In this document: positions 46,262 to 57,308 of the stretch, in pieces
Layout: the number at the start of each line of letters is the position of its first letter
Numbering within the stretch: position 1 is the first letter of the stretch
Assembly: GCA_945643635.1 (NCBI GenBank)
Contig: CALZFC010000031.1
Span: forward strand, 2,855,501 to 2,919,500
DNA: 64,000 nucleotides
Direction of reading: 5' to 3'
DNA from: Allodiplogaster sudhausi
Lineage: Eukaryota > Nematoda > Chromadorea > Rhabditida > Diplogasteridae
Position numbers and translations under genes: made by a program
The notes under the pieces: model-generated
The model's input: the letters and a program-made list of their open reading frames with translations, nothing else
What the model was told of the DNA's origin: nothing
The model's database searches: none

Positions 46262-46364
46262 AAGGAGGGCGATCATCAACAAATATTTAATGAAGGCTCG
46301 AATTGAAAGTAGTGAAAGGACGCGGAATTTTTAAATCTCGCATGTTTCGGTGATCGCTCTTCTT
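46262..46364. mobile_element. Short inverted-repeat element (MITE), family 1, second copy
   Basis: 103 bp, ends AAGGAGGGCGATCA and AAGAAGAGCGATCA (complement), with TTA on both sides. It lies in intron 2 of receptor copy 3 and is related to 41917-42108. Confidence 0.6.
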
Positions 46365-47134
46365 TTACAATGTAAATTTTCGCATGCCTACCATGCGTGA
46401 CACACAACAAATCTTTTAAGCTTACCATTAAAATAAAGAATGCAGTAAACGTTGCCATTCCTCAGTGGGCCCAATTACGTGCTGTCGACTCTAACAATGG
46501 ACGTGACAATGACTTGGTTGACAATGCCCCTGATGCTGGTTCCTCTGCCATGCGCCATCTCGCACGGCCTCCTCTCAAGGCCGCCTTTTAGAATTCCGCC
46601 CGAAATACGAATTGTATGAAGCAATTTTGAAGAGGTCAATTATCGAAGATAAAAGAAGAATTTATCTCTCAGCTGATGTACTTGACGAGCGTTGCTCTCT
46701 TTATTCCTGCCTTTTTCGTCTGCTTCTTCTACAGACATCAGGTTTATCTCTCTCTATCTTTCTGTCTCTATCTCAGTTTTTTGCTTACATTTTTTATTAT
46801 ATCTCTTCTTTAATATTTTTGGTTGTTTATGTACTAAAGGTTGAAAAAAGATGGATCTTCGCTCAAAGAGAATCTCTTCTACTCCCTCTTGCAGAAAGTC
46901 CAGCTGCCCGGCTCTCGATGGCGGCTGTCTGAAAGGGCGAATTGGGCCATCCGATTGCTCTTGTATTGTGTTCCTTTAGTCTACGGTGGCTTCTTCTGGC
47001 TCTTCATAATGCCAGCGGCAGAAGCGAGGATTTATCTGAGCAAAGTTTGAAAGGGCTCATATATAAAAATTTCCTTTTTTTCTGCTTTCCTCTTATTATA
47101 ATTCTGCTAAATGTGTACATAATTCTTCTTCTTA

Positions 47135-47437
47135 CAAGGGAAGTCTCTCGAGTGGCGGAAGCTATTGAATATGTTCTCTTCATTTTTGAATAGTACTCAT
47201 CGAGTAGGTCTAGAATATATTTTCTGAATCCGCTAAAATGACCTAGAAAGTAGGGATTTTTAATTTTGAAATTTGGGGTCGGAAAATCATAAAAGTGGTA
47301 GTACATAGATCGGGCTACGGAAACGTGGTCAAAACAGTGACCGCATGGCCCGATCGGTAGTGAGGTTGACTTGTAATCAGATGGTCGAGGGTTCGAACCC
47401 CGACGGCGCGATCTTTTTGCATCTATTTATGGACTTG
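47135..47437 (+). repeat. Left terminal inverted repeat of the pogo-like element
   Basis: 303 bp, reverse complement of 49683-49986 with a handful of substitutions and one indel in a T-run. It includes the tRNA-like unit at about 47339-47418. Confidence 0.95.
47339..47418 (+). promoter_or_regulatory. tRNA-like Pol III unit in left inverted repeat
   Basis: A-box-like TGGCCCGATCGG (47346-47357), a tRNA-Thr-like anticodon arm TTGACTTGTAATCAG with UGU at 47372-47374, a B box GGTTCGAACCC (47390-47400), and a T5 run at 47414-47418 as terminator. The acceptor stem does not pair, so it is not a canonical tRNA gene. Confidence 0.6.
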
Positions 47438-47638
47438 TAAAAAAACAAATATGTACATGTAAAAACCTGTAAAAACACACAATTACATGTTATGTCACGA
47501 AGCATCTATTTAGCAGCGGAGATACCGCAAGCTATTTTCTTCTTTTTTTTCTTATGTGCTTTCATGTCTGTTTATTTGCATTTATATCACTGCTTGTAAA
47601 TAATTATTGGGAGATACTATTATCTGTAGGTGATAAAG

Positions 47639-49534
47639 ATGTTCTCACCATCTCGAATTATCGGGCTATTGGAAAAGGAGTTTGGAATCTCTCATGATCC
47701 AGATGGCACCTCTAGGCAAGAGAGGAAAATTATCAATGCGTTCGCCTCTATTCTCCGAGAAGCGGCCATCTCCGATATAATCATTGAAGAGGGGGAGGAG
47801 GAGTGTGATGCCGATGAATTAGAAGGGATGGATCAGGAATGGACTCCTGACGACGCTGGAGTTTCCGATCGTACACTCATCACCGGCAAGACCGTCCAAT
47901 TCGGTGAATCCGATATTCCCGTCGAGCTGGTAAGCTAATTTTTTCAGATAAAATTTTTTTAATTAGAAGCGATTGAAAACTTTTTATTTTGAGGTGGAGA
48001 AAGCCATCGCTTTCTACCGGTCAGCGAAGCAGAAGGGCAAATACCGATCCCCCTTGGCCCGTCCTTCACGTCCTCTCGGAACCATGGCGAACAAGTTCAA
48101 GTTCATCAAGCACGGCTATGACATCAAGAAGCTGTTGAAGTTCGAGCGGGCGAGAGAGATCTGGGATTCGTCCAAGAATCGCCTCAAGCAGCTGGCCAGC
48201 CTTCTGCTCGACGAAGTTAAAGAGAAGATGGCGCAAGGTACGGATGATCTTTTCATATGTAAAAGGGTAAGAGAGGGAGATAGAGAGAGAAAGAGAGACA
48301 GAAAGAGAGAAAGATAGGATAGAAAGAGAGGGAGAGAGAGAGAGAGATCCAGAGACACCTTGTGTATGTATGTATGTACATATGTATATATGTAAATCTG
48401 TACGTATGTCATATGTATGTACCCATGTATGTACATATGTATGTATGTATGTATGTATGTAGTCTACTTATTTCGGCAGGTGCCGTCCTGCACGACATCG
48501 ACCTCCAGCAGATGGCGCTTCGCATAAACCGCGAGCACCGCCTTCTGGAGGGATTCAAGGCGTCCAAAGGCTGGCTCTCCCGCTTCAAGGCGCAATCCGG
48601 CATCGTATCGCGGCGAGTGACGTCGTTCGTGGCGAAGAAGAATCTCCTCGATCGAGACCGCATCCAGAAGGCAGCCGACGAGTTCGTCAATCAGGTGAAG
48701 ACGGAGACAGCCAATAAGCCTCTATCTTCCATTATGAATGCCGACCAGAGTGGCTTTCTCAAAGAAATGCACTCCGCAAGAACTCTGGCTCCTGTAGGCG
48801 TTCGGAAGGTAGAGGCGGTTGTACAGTCGACGTCGGCCACGACCCACTCCTATACCGTCCTCCCCACCCTCATAGCCGATGGCACCCTTGGAGACAAGCT
48901 CTACGTGGTTCTGCAAGAGAAGGGGGGAAAGTTCCCGCAGAGCTTTTCCTTTGCGGCTCCAAATCTGGTTGTCCTTGCTGGCTCGTCTCACATTATGACG
49001 AAGCAGCATATGGAAGACTGGATTAGGACATGCGTCTTCTCTCCCTCCGCCCCCTCCCACACCTACATGATCGTCGACTCATGGTCGGCGTTCAAGGACC
49101 ACGCTGCTTTCCATGCATGTGCCCCCGCTGGAAAGACCATAACCGTCCGCAACATACCTGCCGGCGCCACGTCCATGATACAGCCATGCGACGTCTTCTT
49201 CTTCCGCCCCTTCAAGTCCCTCATGCGGCGTTTCACATCATACGTAATGAGTCACGGGATCGATTTCGTCGTCTTTCAACGCGAGTCGATTCTCAAGATG
49301 GTCAGCGCTGCGTACCACCAGCTCACTGCCCCTTGTTTCCAGCCCATGATCCGATACGCCTGGCATGGCGCTGGCTACACAGACCAGCACCCCGGCCACT
49401 TCGACACCCCCGTCCAAGTCTGCTTCAGCGGCGACAGCGTCATTCCTTTCCTCTGGCTGCCAGTCCCTCTCGTTCATTCTATGCGCTCACAGCCACTGCA
49501 GGAAGCGCTTCTGCTTCCAACACTTCATTGTTGA
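47639..49534 (+). CDS. pogo/Tigger-type DDE transposase
   Basis: Catalyses cut-and-paste transposition in the nucleus. Three exons in phase: 47639-47929, 47967-48237, 48480-49534 (TGA), about 538 residues, uninterrupted. The acidic N-terminus (EEGEEECDADELEGMDQEW) is unusual. A basic central part leads to a CENP-B-type helix-turn-helix (GFKASKGWLSRFKAQSGI, about 212-229). The DDE domain has catalytic Asp in NADQSGF (about 276), MIVDSWSAF (about 387) and IQPCDVFFF (about 425), a DD(38)D spacing, with family motifs QSTSATTHSYTVLPT and IPAGATSMIQP. The second intron carries (ATGT)n and (GA)n repeats. The start could be a few codons upstream if an exon precedes 47630. Confidence 0.88.
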
Positions 49535-49682
49535 CACACACTATTGCTAATTTGATGTTGCTCGATACATTGTAATTTTGCTCCAGAAGTTAAATAAATG
49601 TTTAAATATTTGTGGTAAAATTGTAAGGACGAGAAAAACTATTGGAGGAAAATGAGTATAAAACACATTTACGACATTTTTC

Positions 49683-49986
49683 CAAGTCCATAAATAGATG
49701 CAAAAAGATCGCGCCGTCGGGGTTCGAACCCTCGACCATCTGATTACAAGTCAACCTCACTACCGATCGGGCCATGCGGTCGCTGTTTTGACCACTTTTC
49801 CGTAGCCCGATCTATGTACTACCACTTTTATGATTTTCCGACCCCAAATTTCAAAATTAAAAAAACCCTACTTTCTAGGTCATTTTAGCGGATTCAGAAA
49901 ATATATTCTAGACCTACTCGATGAGTACTATTCAAAAATGAAGAGAACATATTCAATAGCTTCCGCCACTCGAGAGACTTCCCTTG
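49683..49986 (-). repeat. Right terminal inverted repeat of the pogo-like element
   Basis: 304 bp, reverse complement of the left repeat. It holds the mirror-image tRNA-like unit (about 49704-49782, minus strand). Confidence 0.95.
49704..49782 (-). promoter_or_regulatory. tRNA-like Pol III unit in right inverted repeat
   Basis: Mirror copy of 47339-47418: B box complement GGGTTCGAACC, anticodon arm, A box, and an A5 run at 49702-49706 that is a T5 terminator on the minus strand. Both units point inward. Confidence 0.6.
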
Positions 49987-50933
49987 TTAGCATCTAAAAG
50001 AGATCTCCACATCTCCTTCACTCTCTGAAAATCTCGACGACATTACGTGCATCTTAGACGGAGCTATTTACTGCATCGCAGGCATTAACCTCTTATTATT
50101 ATAATTTATATTACACTTAGAATCACATATTTTACAAGATATTTTCTTCTCTTGGCAATCGATCTCTTTTTGCTTACCTTCTCTTTCATTAAGATGGAAT
50201 TGAGATAATGAAAGTATGAAGATGCCCGTTTCAGCCACGGCAATAGGCGCGACGCTCGTTCCTCTTCCGCTGATTTGCTTTCTTAGCTGGCATATCTTCT
50301 ACACGATTCGAACGGCTCTTCCTGATCAGATGAGTGCACGTGCTAAGGAATATCATCGAACCATGACGAGAGCACTCATCTCGCAGGTATTAGAAGGGAA
50401 AATATGCATATGTATGAAGAAAGGAAAATTTATATGCATTTTAGAAAAAAATTCATACATATGAATGTATGTATTTAGAAAATAAAAAATAAAGACAAGC
50501 TCAAATTCATAAAACAATTTCCCTCAGGCCATGATTCCGATTGCCTTCTTCATGATTCCTCCCATCGCACTGACCACTTTGCACTACGCGAGTATAGAAA
50601 ACGATGGTTAGTTTTATCTTATTGTTAGAATCTTTTGATACTTCTGAATCTTTGTATTTCAAGCTTCTCGTGTTCTTTTACTGCATTATCAAATGGAAAG
50701 ATCTCGATCTTTCAGTTCTGTCCTTGCTGTCAAAGCAGCTGTACTTCGTGCTGGACGTCGGCCATCTCCTCTCGCTTCTCCTCTTCACTCCTTCCTATCG
50801 AAGAGTCATTGTTGGCTACATTAGATTCAGGAGAAAACAAACGCACTTCTCCAACACGAGCAGCACCTCCTTTGCGCTCAATCCAGTGACGAGCCCCGAT
50901 AAGCAAGCGAGAATGACTCCGCCACGCTTTTAG

Positions 50934-51550
50934 CATTTTGCATCCTGACAATGAGCCATGCTACAAAAGAAAAGAACAATTTCACATGATTATTTTTAGG
51001 TACACGTCCTACGAACAAGTAGAAAATGTCATCATTTTATGCCAAACAATGAGTGAAATGTTGTAGTTATTTGAAGAAACATGAAGGTTCACACACAAAA
51101 AGATATGACAGCTCTTTTAAGTCAGACGGCTGAATATTACACTGAACGTAGTACGAATTCCAGGAAGTGTTTGTTAGAAATATGTTTTGTATGCACACAT
51201 ATCAAACTTCCTCCTTGAATGTACATTGAATAATCGGAATTTGTGAGAGTTTTCGGTCGTAATTCCCATACTATACGAGACAAAAATGTTCACTTCTCTT
51301 GCATACTTTTCGTATATTTCTCAAAAAAGTTTAAAGTTGTACTTTCCTCCGTTGGTGCGACTTAAAAACAAAATTGCTCTGGCACGTCACACAAATTGAA
51401 AACATGAATAAGCAGCTCGAGAAATAATTGTGATTGTGAAGGGCTTCACTGGATGGTCTAAGGAATGTCAGAAAGCTGTGTTGGACACTTTTATCAGCAC
51501 TAACATCTTTAGTTATAAATCGCCACTTAGTTCTAGAAGGCACAGAGATG

Positions 51551-51594
<44 letters not shown>

Positions 51595-52431
51595 CTAAAG
51601 ACAGGAGCGGGGGAAAAGGTTATTGAACGAGAATTGTAAAGAGAGAAATTCGGACCTCTAATGTAAGGATTTTTCATTTCAGTTAGTCTCGATAATTATA
51701 GAATGTAGAGGTTTTTGACTTGGGTGAATTTGAAATACTCGTTCTTTTTCGGTATGTGACTTTATCTCTCTCCATCACGCTGTGCATCTCTCTCTCTCTT
51801 CTCTCTCTCTCTCTCTCGCTCTTTTTCTCTCTCTCTCTCCATGGAGAGGGAAAATGATAAAGGAATAATCTGCCGTTTCCTCAGTCCAACCTTTCTCTCA
51901 TATTTTCACTTGCTTTGTCGATATCTAGGGCCACCCTAGCCAGTCATTCGCTTTCCCGATTCGCTGAATTATGGAAGAATAGTGTAGAAGAATGCGTTGA
52001 TTTTACCAACAAATGAAGACGGGCGTTTGATTTCTAAGAGAAATCAGAGCGTGAAATTGCATGGCTTGATGTGATGTGTCTCACAATCAGTACTTTGCAA
52101 TCTGAAAAGTGTCGAATTTCACCTCGGTGCTGTGCAATGGGCAATCTTTATCAGCACAAAAGTCTGGGAGACTCAGTCAGTCACCAGCCAGTCGCAGAAG
52201 GAACAAAAGAAAGGAAAGCAATAAAATAAGCAAGCATCGCATCATTCAATAGCTGATGACTAACGAAGCTAGCGATAAAAACTTGCGTCACAGCAAGCAA
52301 ATAAAGGCAATTCAAGCTCAGCTTGTATGTATGTATGTATGTAATATCAGCATAGAATTATTTGTCTTTCAGGAAGAGGTACCGTATTTTTCGGCAATAA
52401 ATTAATTTCCCGCCAAAAAAGTAAATTCAAT
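50934..52431. other. Spacer downstream of the chemoreceptor cluster
   Basis: No gene recognised. GA tract at 51548-51592 and CT tracts at about 51785-51840; (ATGT)n near 52327. The bases CCGTATTTTTC at 52382 resemble the terminus of the 44211 element without a partner nearby. Confidence 0.4.
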
Positions 52432-53515
52432 TTAGTTGACACGAAGTTGCGCGACGACACAGGCGATCTCCTCGTGCTTCGTGTCGCCCGGATTGTAGTT
52501 GCGCATGCGGATCGAGAGCTGCAGGGGAGTCTGGAAAATAGTCAATGAATATTAAATATTATACTTTATTATTGGCTTACAATAAAAATAAGAAAAATAA
52601 ATTCATTGAAACTATAGTACGAAAATAGCTGACATCCTTGGAGAGAAGGCTGATGATGGCAGAGAAGGAGGAGAGGTCCAGCTTGATCTTCAGCGACAGC
52701 TCGCCCTTGGTCAGCGGGCAGTTGTGGGCGAATTCGCAGCCGTCAATGTTGCCTCTGTTAAGACATTATATATTCACAGCATTCAGTGACTCCGAATTAT
52801 GTGCTCACACATGTGTATTATGGATCTGGCCTAAAGAGTAATTGTTTTTGTTTCGAAGGGTAAAATTGTACTGAAAAAAAATTAACAGTAGTCCGAAAGT
52901 GGGCAGCTCCTGCCAGTGGCAATCGGACGAAGCCCAGCCCTTCATGTACTCGAACACGTGAACCTCGACGTGGTTGTCTTGGATCTAAAGAGATAATAGA
53001 ATACTTTTTTCGGGCATTTTAAAGCTGTTCAATATTTATGTGCTATATTCCTCACGATATAAAATATAAATATTCTGTTCAAAACATCAATTAACTTGCT
53101 CACCTCGACTCCGTTGTTGAATGACTGAAGATCAAGAATGAATGCCTTACGAGGGTCAATCGGGTAGAGCGGATTCCCAGACGTGTCCGTCACAACGATC
53201 TTGCGCACATCGATAGAGTCGGCTAGATGATGGGTTATTCTTTCATTTGTATCATTTACGATAGCCTTTTTCAATCTTCATATTTTTTCCATTGTTTTTC
53301 ATATAACATATTTAATTATGTAACAATACTAAAATAACTATTTTAATGAAATGTCAGCACGAACCAGTGGTTGCGCACGAGTATGTGAAAATGCTGGTGT
53401 CAGAGCCATTCGGGTACGGGCAGCCGCCGTTCATTGCACCGCCCGGAAGGACCAGCGGAGAAGCGACGGCGCAGGCGAAGAGAGCGGCAGAGAGCGAGAG
53501 GAACGAGAGCAGCAT
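52432..53515 (-). CDS. Secreted ML/GM2-activator-like lipid-binding protein
   Basis: Five exons in phase, about 195 residues: 53365-53515, 53104-53222, 52887-52984, 52634-52754, 52432-52530 (TAA). Residues 1-18 form a signal peptide (MLLSFLSLSAALFACAVA). The rest is a beta-rich-looking domain with scattered cysteines, including the CEFAHNCPLTKGEL motif that resembles the central Cys-x(n)-C-P-L segment of ML/NPC2-type lipid-recognition domains, and WASSDCHWQELP. Nematodes have many short secreted proteins of this kind; they are expected to bind lipid in extracellular or lysosomal space. The assignment rests on pattern similarity and could be wrong at superfamily level. Confidence 0.7.
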
Positions 53516-55237
53516 TTTTCTTCTTCTTCTTAAACAGTCCAAACAATAAAGCAAAATTCTGCGTTACACAATAATACCATTATTTTTCAGAGAATTAAAA
53601 AATTTGAAAGGCGAAATTCGAGTAATGTTTTTGGAAGTATTACAAAAATTTTAGCCAAGGAAGAGCCCAAAGCAGAAGCCATGAGTTGAATTGGAATGTG
53701 ATTCACTCCTGATTTTATGCTGTTGCTCCTGCCCTTCTTATCTATGCGAATAGCTGATTTTCTATTCTTACTCATTTGATCTCTGTCTCTCTTCTAACTA
53801 TGTACTATTTCATAGCCCTACTTTCTCTGCGTCTCTTTCTCCACCATTATCTCTTGGCTCTCTGATTAGTCGTTGTCTGTGCCTTGGCAGAAATCAGCCC
53901 ATATATGTTTGCTGGGCATAGTTATATTCCTCTTACGGCTAACAATAAATCTCTTGATAACCAGTAGACAAGAAAAAAGGCAATCAGAGAGTGAGGCTAA
54001 AGCAGATGAAAATGAGAGAGTTAGACGACGAGAGGAAGCTGATAAGGGCTGAAGGAGAAGCTGACGTTTTAGCGTGCCGTAAACGATGCGGTACCGGGAG
54101 GGCAATTGGAAGGGCAAAGGGAGGAAATGATAAGAGAGATAAGAATCAAGAAGCTTCTAAACAAGATGTGCAATCTGGGTAATTAACCAGGCGCAACCCG
54201 GATACGAGCATGCACTTCCCTTTGTGCCATGAAACATCATACCACCTTAACTGCAGCTACCGAAAGTATATCTATGTATATATTATGATTCTGCAGTCGA
54301 ACAGATTTTTTAGAAGGATTTTTTGCTAAATTATTTAAATAGACATTTCTCATCATAATTTCATTGACGGAACTAATTATACTTATCATATAACAGCCTT
54401 GGGGAGAAGAAAAATACCGATACGAATATCACAACTTCTTGGAGAGTTTTACTCAATATAGATGTTTCTCAAATCAAAGGGCATAAACTGTTTCGATAAG
54501 AAAAGGCAATTGCCGAGAACTCATAAGATGAGGTACCATGTGTAGCTGATAGAACTTTGATCTTCCTGTTCGAGCGTAGTCTTCATTGGACATTGGAACT
54601 TTAGACCTCACAGAAAGCAGGGAAACGGACGGTCTTGCGCCAGCATATTTTAGCTACAGAAAATTTGCCAGCACACAACAAATCATGTACACATGTGGTT
54701 CTTCCTTTAAAGCACGAAAAATTATCTTCAAAAAAAAAATTTGAGTACATCCTCAGATCAATTTGCGGATGTACTCAATTTTTTTTTTCGTTTTCGAACC
54801 CCCAGTCGTAAATTTATATTATCTTTCAGATCTCATTGTCAGTTTGTTCCAGTGTCGCCTTAATGTTAGACGCGAATTATGTTTATTTCCAAAATTTTAT
54901 TCTGGAGATATCTTTTGGAGATATTGTGCTCAAGCTTAAATACAAATAAGGCGACAACAATAAAGTCAAACTAGTGATCAAAGTGATTCCCATCCGTCTC
55001 CTCGGTTTGGCTTACTTGAGAAGAACATTTTATCAGCAAAAATTAAGGAGTTGAAATGTGAAATACACATCAACTTTCAAGGATTGGCAAAAAAAACATA
55101 ATAAAAAATTAACTAATAGTAAGCAACAACTATTTTCATATTTTCTGGACCTCAATACTTCTATGCAGAGCACTAAATTATTGCATAGACTCTAAAATAT
55201 TCCGCTACAGTACCTCGAAAGATCCGTTGGGACCGTG
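53516..55237. other. Intergenic region with a small hairpin
   Basis: No exon recognised. An inverted repeat with an A/T-run edge lies at about 54728-54788: arms AAATTTGAGTACATCC and GGATGTACTCAATTT around a 14-base loop. Confidence 0.45.
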
Positions 55238-55612
55238 CTATTTGCCCGGGGTCTGTGCATTCTCCACGAGTTCCACGAGTTGCAGTACATTCATGGCTTG
55301 CAAGAGAAGTGGTCGGTCGATCATTTGGCCCCGGAACGAGAACGCGCCTTTCCCTTCAAATTTTATTGGCTTATATTTTTCATCCTCTAAAACAATTGTA
55401 AAGAAAAATTTTTTTTAACAAAAATTTAATGTAGGCAAACCATGTTTCTGGTGTTCGGCGTATTCATCTGCGAGGGAACGGGCCCACTCGACACGCTCGG
55501 GTGGAGGAGAGAATGAGGACTGCACTATAGGCACCTGGCAGGAGAGAGGAGGCAGATGAAAAGGAGAAGGAGAGAGAAAGAGAGAGAGAGAGAGAGTGAG
55601 AGAGGGAGAGAG

Positions 55613-55643
<31 letters not shown>

Positions 55644-56902
55644 ATAGCGAGCGAAAGAGGGGAAGGGAATGAGAGGGGGAGAGAGAAAGAAAAAGCCAGA
55701 GAAGGAGAGGGACAAAAAAAAATGCATGCCGTACCTGGGAAGGATGAATGACCTGCTTGCCAGTGAAGCCCCACGTCTTCCTGTAAGTCAATAATTACTC
55801 GATTTATATGGCATAAATAAATAGATACTATTTCCCACTGACCTTCCTGACTCTGTCGCTCGAGTCCTTCCGTGTCCTTCAGGTCAATGAAGACTGCGTC
55901 GATTGCTTGCAATTGGAAGGCCTGACAAAAGATGTCGAGATTGTGAATATAGAAAGATATGTATATATAAATAAATAAACAAACTATTGACTAATTCGTC
56001 ATTCGTCCAAGAGATATAAGGAATTAAAAGAAGAGAATACATAAATGTTTAACTATAAATAATAAATAAATAAATATCCAAAATTGTTTTCGCATCGTAC
56101 GAGTATAATAAGCAACACAATAAGCGAGTAGATGATTCATGACCTTGCAGCAGGCAACGAATCGTTGTCGAGCATAAACGATCTCATCGCCGGCCGAGCT
56201 CCTAGTGGCTCCTGTCAATGCAAACTTCTATGAAGAACTTCCATAGAAAATGTACGACTCAGAATTCAACATCTTCTCTCCCTTCTACTTCTTCCACTAT
56301 CACATATCCTGTTTTCCCACTTCAGCACACTCGTCTTTTGCTCCTGACTTCACCATTCTCTATCGTTTCCTGCCATGTTTTCGCGTTCTCAACACATCCT
56401 TCAGTTTCTCTATCTCTCTTTCCTCTCTCTCTCTCTTTCCTCTCTCTCTCTCTCTCTCTTTCCTCTCTCTCTCTCTCTCTCCTCTCTCTGTCTTCTCTCT
56501 CTCTCTCTTCTATCTGTCTTCTCTCTCTCTCTCTCTCTCTCCTGACCAATATCAGCACAGTAGTCATCCGACCCGAAGACCACAGCATCAAGCTTGAAGA
56601 AGCCAGTTGACTGGTGTAGTTGGATGGCAGAAGAGACGATGCGAGGCATATCGAGGAGGGCGCGCGCCGACTCGGTCCAGAGCACCAGCCGAGTCTTCTA
56701 GAAAAACTTTTTTTTTTGGCAAGATAAAAGTAATGAAACACAGTTCTTTGACTCTCTCTCTCTCTCTCCCTCTCTCTCTCACTCTACTACTCTTATTTCT
56801 CTCTTGCCTAATTTCTCGCTCATACCATTTTTTCTCTTCCTTTACTTCTCTCTCACCCCCTTTCCACCTCACTCTCTTTCCATTCTTTTTCATTCTCTCC
56901 AA

Positions 56903-56936
<34 letters not shown>

Positions 56937-57308
56937 CTTACAGCCTGAATCTGCGGCACCTTGGCGAGCATCTTCTCACTGCTTGCTGGCACGTAGAGGA
57001 GAGCGCGGCGAGGCACAAGACGAGCCTCCTCCTGCAGAATTTAATATTATATAAAATAATGACTTGGAACAGAAAAAATTTTTAATACGAACAATCATAA
57101 ACATTCCAGGATTTATAAACACACTAGATTTATAATGAAAGCCTCTCAATCTCTTCAGAATTGCTTAAAGAATTATTTATCATTGACTTACCTTGACATG
57201 GTTAAAATGTGACGTCCTCCTAACTACCGTACCCTGGGATACGGTGGCGCGAAGAGCCGAGCGTACTGTAACCACAGATGCAACAGCTACGGAAGGTCGC
57301 ATCTGCAT
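55238..57308 (-). CDS. CLYBL: Citrate lyase subunit beta-like protein (CLYBL), lacking central region
   Basis: Mitochondrial HpcH/HpaI-fold enzyme family member, known in animals as citramalyl-CoA lyase. Exons in phase: 57192-57308, 56942-57031, 56547-56697, 56144-56211, 55839-55921, 55735-55780, 55441-55534, 55238-55353 (TAG); about 254 residues against about 340 in the family. The first 39 residues look like a mitochondrial targeting peptide (MQMRPSVAVASVVTVRSALR). Then come VPRRALLYVPASSEKM, LVLWTESARALLDM, VVFGSDDYCADIGATRS, QAIDAVFIDLKD, WGFTGKQVIHPSQ and GKGAFSFRGQMID. The expected CEDGV-type acidic motif and the strand holding the substrate arginine, roughly 110 residues, are missing between exons 2 and 3, whose phases are both 0. 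The 240-bp intron holds only CT repeats. Confidence 0.85.

Larger units (their letters stand above)
47135..49986 (+). mobile_element. pogo-like DNA transposon with ~300-bp terminal inverted repeats
   Basis: 2,852 bp. Left inverted repeat 47135-47437 and right 49683-49986 match with only a few differences; both start CAAGGGAAGTCTCTCGAG at the outer end. TTA flanks both ends (47132-47134 and 49987-49989), a 3-bp duplication. The interior encodes one spliced transposase. Each inverted repeat holds a tRNA-like segment. The near-identity of the repeats and the intact ORF suggest a recent, possibly still active insertion into receptor copy 3. Confidence 0.9.
45935..50933 (+). pseudogene. Serpentine chemoreceptor-like gene, copy 3 (diverged, interrupted by a transposon)
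   Basis: Same exon plan as copies 1 and 2 but more diverged: 45935-46001 (MFDEFREVLRSLL), about 46057-46229, about 46476-46613, about 46840-47023, 50003-50081, 50235-50386, 50528-50606, 50716-50933 (TAG). The four 3' exons are intact, with AKEYHRTMTRALISQ and LLLFTPSYRRVIVG. Problems lie upstream. No AG acceptor is visible before exon 2, where TTTTCAATACG stands at the expected site. The only acceptor before exon 3 puts it out of frame. Donors of exons 4 and 5 would be GC. A 2.85-kb pogo-like element occupies intron 4. I infer a pseudogene; unusual splicing could still rescue it. Confidence 0.65.

Noticed and set aside
47339..47411. Genuine functional tRNA-Thr gene
   Set aside because: Anticodon arm and B box look right, but the acceptor stem does not pair and the T stem has a mismatch; it is also repeated inside both transposon inverted repeats.
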